This document shows, one piece after another, positions 58,090 through 64,000 of a stretch of 64,000 bases of DNA. Numbering within the stretch: the stretch's first letter is position 1; every line of letters begins with the position of its first letter. Made by a program: the position numbers and the translations under genes. The stretch is taken from contig JAAOMT010000294.1 of assembly GCA_016748015.1 (NCBI GenBank), positions 219,175-283,174 on the forward strand, given 5' to 3'. The notes beneath the pieces were generated by a model, which saw only the letters and a program-made list of their open reading frames with translations, ran no database searches and was not told where the DNA came from. Origin of the DNA: Geosiphon pyriformis (lineage: Eukaryota > Glomeromycota > Glomeromycetes > Archaeosporales > Geosiphonaceae).

Positions 58090-58329
58090 TTGGTTGTTCG
58101 AACTGATTCTATTGTTGTTTACTTGGTATCGGTTTTGTGGTGTGAATTGATTTTGTGTAATCAGTCTTCGAGCAGGTACTTGATAATGTTGTGTGGGTGG
58201 TTGTTGGTATTGCTGTTGAATTGGCTGTGGAGCAGACTGATAATAGTTATTTTGGTATTGGGGTTTTGGTGGATAATAAGCTGGTGGTGGTGGTTGATAA
58301 TAAAATTGCTGTGGTAGAGGGTAACATTA

Positions 58330-59889
58330 ATTACTCCTATTTTGTTGGTCTTATTATAGCTTTCTGCAATCTCTTTTCCAGTGGCCAGAGATTCCACAAT
58401 AATGGCAATTCTGAGACTGGTTATTGGAAAGTGGTGCAAAGTTATTTTGATTTCGTCTTTGGAGTAGTTGATATCTTTGGGATTGCTGTTGTTGTTGATT
58501 GGTAAAATAGTTTTCAACTTTCTTTGTGAGTTGGTCAATTTTTTTCTCAGCTGTTGAGCTGGTTTCTCCAATTGCCAAATTTACAAGTTTTGTGCAATTG
58601 GCCTCTTCTATGACCATTTTGTATCTTTTCGCATGCTGTATAGCAGAGTTTAAATCTTCTGGCGCATGTGGGCAAACCTTTTTAATTAGTTTATCTTTTA
58701 GACCAGCAATAAATTGATCCAAAATTTGAGCATCGGAATAATAATTGTTTGTTTTGAGTTGGCGAATTCGTCTGAGAAGTTTGTTGAATTTTCCAATATA
58801 AGTCATAACAAATTCAGAGGGTTCTTGTTTGATATTTTGAAAATAATTGCAAAGGATAATGGAGGTATTATTGTCAGTGAACTGTTCAAGGAAGGCTGCT
58901 TTGAAAGCGTTTCAATCATTGAATGGGGCAGCCAAGTTTTCAAACCATTCTCCTGCTGTTCTTTTGAGAAAGTAAGGAACTGTTCTTAACATTCTGGCAG
59001 CATTTCATCCATTTGCATCTCCAGCTTTAGTAACTTGGTCGAGCCATTTTTGGAGACTGGTCTCAATGTCTTCTCCATTAAATTCAAGAATTTTTGCAAT
59101 GTATGTTGTCATTTCATCTTTTTCGTTTTTACTGTCTATTAATTCTTTTTCAAATATTTCAGGTTCGTTTTCTTTGTTTGCTGCTGTCTCAGAGTGTTCA
59201 TTTTGATTTTCAGCTAGAAAGTCAAGGAAATTGGAACTAGTTTGAAGGGGTTCTTGTTGTCTGATGAGACTTCTGAGTGATGTAAAATCTTCTGGTCTTG
59301 TAAATTGATTCAAGTGTGAATTAGGCGTTTGTGCTTGTGCAAGTGAAGCTGAAAAAGGTGTGATAATAAGTGGAAGTTTTGAACTGGTTCCTTGTTCAGG
59401 TGTTTGTAAATGTTTGGCAGTTGTTTTTGGTAGTGTTGGAGTATTTGGGGTGGTTTTTGAGTATTGCTTTAATTTGTTTTTGCCTTTGTTGCTTGTTTCT
59501 GTTTCTAATTCAAAATCAATAGAGTATTGAAACTGCACTGGATATGTTTCTTCACAGTATTTGATAATATTAAAATTAAGTTTGTGAAAGTAAGTGGCAA
59601 GTGTTTTGCTGTTAAGGTTTTCAGTTCCCAACTGTGAATAGTGTGCTAAATTATTGTAAAAGTTGCTTCTAACTTTTGAGATATTGTAATTTCCAAAAAG
59701 ATAATTGTTGATGCAGTTTTCAATGTATTGGTATACTGATTTTTTGACAACTTCAATTCCGTCTGGAATGTTGAATCTTTGCTTGCAGTGGGTATAAATT
59801 GATTGGTAATACTCTAGAGTTGTTGTGTCTGGTGTGGTCGCCACTTTGAATTTTGTTGTTGCTGTGTTATTTCTGTGAAAGAGCACCAA
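58330..59889 (-). pseudogene. gag: gag of copy 4
   Basis: Three open pieces in one frame. 59889-59005 is an N-terminal region, Ser/Thr/Glu-rich toward its end. A capsid-like middle reads YFLKRTAGEWFENLAAPF. 58806-58354 contains FNKLLRRIRQL, QFIAGLKDKL and a CCHC knuckle CHYCGISGHWKRDC (C-x2-C-x4-H-x4-C). Only TGA stops at 59005 and 58912 separate them. No AUG precedes the N-terminal part: the frame runs back through the primer-site region to a TAA at the LTR edge, and the first Met is near residue 280. A pair of TAA ends it at about 58351. Confidence 0.85.
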
Positions 59890-59890
59890 A
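59873..59890 (-). promoter_or_regulatory. primer-binding-site candidate and conserved CAG, copy 4
   Basis: On the coding strand, directly inside the 5' LTR, the sequence reads TTTGGTGCTCTTTCACAG. TGGTGCTC is complementary to a tRNA 3' end GAGCA plus CCA. The other copies read TGGTGCTC or TGGTGCTT, the latter explained by C to T. The CAG is conserved in all four copies at the same codon phase. Confidence 0.55.
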
Positions 59891-60872
59891 TGTTACCGAA
59901 GGTTTTTGGTCTCTTTTCTTAAATGTTGTTAATGTTGATTTGTTGTGAATTCACGTTTCCAGGAAGTAGTTGGACCTCCAGTAATTGAATTTATCTTCAA
60001 ATTATCTCCTATAATTTGAACTTGCTGAGCTTATGAGTGAAATGGCCAATTCCATGCCAGTTGCTTTATGTAGTTATGTTGTAGTAAACTTCAACTCTTT
60101 CCCAGGAATTGCTTGTTTGGAAGCTCACAAAAAAATGTGTAGTTACTTTGCTGTAAAAGTCAACTCTTCTACAGGAATCTTGTCTGTAGGCTACCCTAAT
60201 GATTGTAATAAGAAAAAAAAAGAAAAATAAAAGAAATGTAAAAGAAATAGGATTTTATCAAGGGAAACGTTTTTCTATCCAGGCCTGGAGTCACTAACAG
60301 TTTACTGAAATTGGTAGCTAATCAATTTTAAAACATTAGTTGGGTTTTGGGGATTTTCCAAGTACAATAATTAAAGAATTTGGTTTTTCGAATTATTTGA
60401 TATTTATTTCTTTTTGTGTATGTAAGAATGGTTTTAAGTAATAAATCTAAAGTAAGATACATTTTCTTGAAGAGAGATGCTCTTCTTTTATACAACTTGT
60501 TGTAACACTATTCTATGAACTTGAACTTTGCTATTTTCTACAATTTCGCTGAACTAAAGATATCTTTCGGTAAACTACAAGTTATTTCTGTGAACTATTA
60601 AATATTTCAATGAACTATCAATTATTTCGGTGAATTTCTACAAATTTCGGTGAACTTTTGAATGTTAGATAGTTTGGGGTATTGCATGATTTGATCATCG
60701 CAATTAGGTTACATTTGTGTTGTGTACAAATTGGATTATTAATTAAATGATAATTTCGGACATTTTGCTAATGTAATAAGTGATAATTTGAAACAATAAT
60801 ATATGCTAATTAATGATAGAATTTATAAGATAATTTCATGCTAAATAATATCTCTAATTTTGTCTGGTAACA
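59891..60872 (-). repeat. 5' LTR of copy 4
   Basis: 982 bp, TGTTA to TAACA. Two 69-bp tandem units start at 60071 and 60140, and the short-unit array spans about 60540-60670. It carries the same antisense open frame (60033-60230) as the other LTR (51167-51364). The promoter for the element should lie here, but no element is assignable by eye. Confidence 0.93.
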
Positions 60873-60876
60873 ACAG
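60873..60876. repeat. right target-site duplication ACAG
   Basis: Directly follows the 5' LTR terminus and matches 51021-51024. LINE sequence resumes here on the minus strand. Confidence 0.8.
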
Positions 60877-62426
60877 TCAATATTACTGATGCTTAGTAAG
60901 TTAGTTTAAGTCTTAATCATAACAGAAATCAACTTCTTTTTGACATTAGTGTTATGTATACACAAAAACATGTAATCAGAATTTTTAATTAAACTACATT
61001 AAATGAACAACACACTAAAATAGGTCAAATTATAAAGTTTCTTCCTTTTGATTATAGGCAATTAATAATATAAGAGCTTTATAAAATAAGATCTCAATAC
61101 TGCAGATATAGAGCTCAAAAAACCAAAGTAAATTTTACCATCAAGGTGTTAAATATGAAAAGACCAATACATATTTAACAGTTTACCAAAATTCACATCC
61201 ACAGTGCTATTTGTATATTTAAATTCCCAGCCAACAAAACCAATAGCCTTAAACTAATACCTAACAAAGCAATAAGTATTTCCAGAAACAGATCTGCCTT
61301 TGATAACAAGAAAGCAATATGAAATTTCAACAGACAGCACAAACTTAGACTTGATAATGGCACCAGTAAAAAAGTTAGCATGTTTATTATCAACAACTCC
61401 AGAATGTTCCTTGACCTTTTTTCAACAAATTGACAGATTTTTAGAAGTAATAGTAGAATAAATGTGTCCTTTTTCAATTCAGCATTTTCTGCAAAAGTAA
61501 GAAATAACACAATTACCAACTAAAACACACATATTCAAAAAAGCTTGACTATCTAAGAACAGTATTACTGAACTTAAAGCTGGAATACAGTCTAAAGTAA
61601 AAACAATGGCCTACAGTTTTACTAGAGTTAAAAAAAACAAATCATAAACTCTAACTGCAATACTCAAATTAATGTCTGAAAAGTAAGCAGCAGTATTACC
61701 ACAAATACTTACAGATCTCAAACTCTTAACCAATCTATCCATGTAAACACTTATTACATCAGACTCAACCTCTATCAAACACTCATTAAAAAATTACAAA
61801 TTGCAAGAGTACTCATTGAGAATAAAACAATAAGCCAGAGTACCAACATTAATCAAGCCACCACTTTTAATAAATGAAACCAATAAAATAAACCAACTAG
61901 GAATACAGTTTTTAGGATTTAGTCTCTTCTATTTGTAAAACATTTTTCATGTGAAGCACATGCTATGATGGTCTAAAAGTTGATTTGCAGAAACAATGCC
62001 AAATTTTTTCAGCAAATCTATTACATCTAGATATCAATCCACACCCAGAATATTTATAACAAAAACACTATTATCAGCTTGAAAAACATTAGATATATTA
62101 TTGATTAAAAATAAACCATACAACACCAATATGGTATTTATGTTGGCTAGAAAATAATTAATAGGATCAATTGACAACTTGACCAAAAAGCTTAGGAACT
62201 GCTGGGGCATTTAGCTAATAGTCTGTAAATACATGGTCTTGTGTTTAAATAAATCACCAAGAATGTCTCTCAAAATAACAAAAATAACCAAACTAACCAG
62301 TAAACATTTAGCTTGCATCTGTCCAAAAGATTTGAAACTATACAACTTAGAATAAGAGATAACTTAATTAAAAAATTTCTTGAACAAGTTGGCCTTGAGC
62401 TTCAGCCCTTTTCTAAGCAGCTTGTT

Positions 62427-62687
62427 TTATTTTTTGTATACATTAACTAAAATATAACTAAACTGTATTCTATAATTGATAATAGGTTGAAGCACTGTAA
62501 ACACCAGATACAAAAATTGCTTATCTAATACAGCCTTTTTCAAAACCAGATTCATAAAAAACTTAATGTCCAAATGAGCTTTGGCAATACTAGGTTTGAA
62601 GAGACTATTTATAGACAAAAAAATGCTCAAGTATTTGTAAGATTTATTCTTCTTTGCTATTGAAATACTGGAACTACTAACTAGCAA
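62427..62687 (-). pseudogene. post-RT conserved block of the minus-strand LINE
   Basis: The best open piece of this LINE: KYLSIFLSINSLFKPSIAKAH, then DIKFFMNLVLKKAVLDKQFL and IINYRIQFSYILVNV. It is characteristic of the region just after the RT palm in this LINE family (Tyr-Leu-Gly-Ile-Phe as the thumb entry). It is bounded by stops and has Gly to Ser and Asp to Asn changes. Confidence 0.6.
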
Positions 62688-64000
62688 TTAAGGGTTTTTT
62701 ACTTTCTAATTAATAGGTATAGCAACTGTTTTGTTTATGTTAATCAAAATATTATTGATCTGAAAAAATTTACTCACTATGTTTAAAATATTTTGAATAA
62801 TAGACATGCCATTTTCAATTCAAATTGTGTTGTTTACAAAAACTCCAGCAGTCATAAAAGATGTCTTGTTATCTTTGGGATTCTGCCTACCAGAACTTAT
62901 AAAAAACTTTGAATCCAATTGATATTTATATAACTTATTATGCTTCTTGACTTCACAGAGTAACAAATTATAAAAAATTTTTTACAACAGTGGCAAAAAC
63001 ACCTCCTCCTAATTCAAATTATCATAAACAGAATAATCATTTATAAACCCAAAATCTATCATTATCTAATTGATTCAATTGTTGTGTATTCTTCCAAAAA
63101 ACTCAATAAAACAGAAACACATTTTGATCTTGGTCAAACAGTTTTGCAAATAAAACCATTCAACAGAATTATATGTTTTTTTTATGTCCTAAAGAACCAG
63201 TCACAATTTCCTATTCTTTTCTAATGCATTTTTAATAATTGAACCAATAGCAAAAATAGAAGTTTGCATAGATGTGCCTTTCAAAACCAAGAAATTATTA
63301 CTGTACAAAACATTAAACTTACTATAAGCCAAAGAAATCTTGTTTGATAAAATCTTAGATAAAATTTTCCAGACTGTTTTAATTAATACTATTAATTTGG
63401 TATTAGTAAGAACCTTCTTCTAATCATATGGTTTTGGTATTATAGAAACTCAAATACACTTTTAATGTATGAGCACTATACTTTTCACTAAGCATATATT
63501 AAGAATATCTAATAAACCACCCAGAACTTGCACATTATCATGCTTCCAAAGCTCATTAAGAATACCAAACAAGCCAGTAGTCTTCTTATCAAGCAACTCC
63601 TTGATCACCTAAAAAACTCATCAGACTTAATATTATACATAATGTCTGAAAATACACTATTATTAACATAATTTAAAAGTGCATATTGATTGGATCATTT
63701 AGTAGGCATAACATTAAAAATTACACACTTTCTGGTCCATCATTCTATAATAATATTAATTATGAACTTAATCTTATTAGACACCAAAATCAATTCATTA
63801 TTTACTATCAAATAGTCAAAAACTATTTTTCAAAACAGCTATTTCAAAACACTTTTAATTATTCAGCTTTTATTAAAACAGAAATTTTCTATGTATTTGT
63901 TAATTGTTTTTCTAATTAGAACATCTTTGACAACCCTAAATTTATAGTATTTAGACCTATAGTACTTTTTTCAGATTCTTGACAAGTGACATTAAATTAA

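Larger units (their letters stand above)
51025..60872 (-). mobile_element. Ty3/gypsy-type LTR retrotransposon, family-B copy 4 (full length, 9848 bp)
   Basis: Complete architecture: two LTRs of exactly 982 bp, the ACAG duplication, a primer-site candidate next to the 5' LTR and a polypurine tract next to the 3' LTR. Between them are gag, protease, Cys-rich domain, dUTPase, RT, RNase H, integrase and a small extra ORF, all on the minus strand. The LTRs differ by a few percent, mostly transitions in both directions. The coding region has about 13 in-frame TGA, a handful of TAA/TAG and at least two frameshifts (poly-A near 55350, integrase near 53450), so it is probably not autonomous now. It is inserted in a LINE. 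Confidence 0.93.
60873..64000 (-). mobile_element. decayed LINE, main part, same family as 20834-24726
   Basis: Minus-strand reading in shifting frames from the window end. RT fragments: ISLAYSKFNVLYSNNFLVLKG (about 63290), D-IKKTYNSVEWF (63140-63200, the first catalytic Asp region), IDFGFINDYSVYDNLNQEEVF (about 63000) and GVFVNNTIWI (62821-62846, where F-V-D-D reads F-V-N-N). Then comes KYLSIFLSINSLFKPSIAKAH (62427-62687). RNase H/tether: KKVKEHSGVVDNKHANFFTGA (about 61360-61440). C-terminal zinc-type end: SYFIKLLYY, KRKKLYNLTYFSVLFI and SDYMFLC (60900-61080). It is cut by copy 4 at 60872. Confidence 0.78.

Noticed and set aside
52790-59889. UGA read as Trp (alternative code or programmed read-through) in copy 4
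   Set aside because: TGA is frequent in its frames, but other copies read Arg, Tyr, Cys or Gln at several of the sites, pointing to CGA to TGA. Copy 1 has TAG at one of the same Trp positions, and the host INTS3 gene appears to end with TGA.
1-64000. CRISPR arrays, operons, bacterial-type defence systems
   Set aside because: The window is eukaryotic with spliced genes. The regular repeats present are LTR tandem units and a microsatellite, with no spacer structure.

Overview
The window is nuclear DNA of an AT-rich, intron-rich fungus. Arbuscular mycorrhizal (Glomeromycotina, Rhizophagus/Gigaspora-like) is my best guess. It rests on the very AT-rich transposon blocks, the short GT-AG introns, an Integrator subunit 3 homologue (absent from yeasts), and LINE and Ty3/gypsy families that resemble those I know from that group. 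The genus is inference.

Layout. (1) 1-20833: three nested or stacked minus-strand Ty3/gypsy copies of one family (family A), progressively more decayed from left to right. (2) 20834-24726: a decayed plus-strand LINE (endonuclease, reverse transcriptase, RNase H), cut by a decayed copy of a second gypsy family (family B; LTR 24727-25778 plus a short internal piece). An inverted, very AT-rich family-B LTR follows (26221-27345), then unreadable AT-rich DNA. (3) 28792-48549: a host gene island with normal base composition. It holds a tRNA-Ile(AAU), a WDR20/CreC-type WD40 protein (-), the DECD-box helicase Sub2/UAP56 (+), an INTS3 homologue (-), an ER cyclophilin B (+) and the ER-fusion GTPase Sey1 (-). 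(4) 48550-64000: AT-rich DNA, then a second LINE of the same family (-) split by the best-preserved family-B gypsy element (51025-60872). That element has two 982-bp LTRs and a 4-bp target duplication ACAG.

The gypsy elements share an unusual pol order: Gag with a CCHC knuckle, aspartic protease, a Cys-rich zinc-type domain, a trimeric-type dUTPase, RT, RNase H and integrase. The best copy adds a small ORF after integrase. All copies carry stops, nearly all explicable as C:G to T:A changes (CGA or TGG to TGA, CAA/CAG to TAA/TAG). Gag has no AUG near its start in any copy.

The host genes are mostly housekeeping and not an operon-like system. Two (cyclophilin B, Sey1) act at the endoplasmic reticulum and are convergent. 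Coordinates for creC, Sub2 and cyclophilin exons were derived by hand from splice sites and reading frame. INTS3 and Sey1 are given as whole spans.
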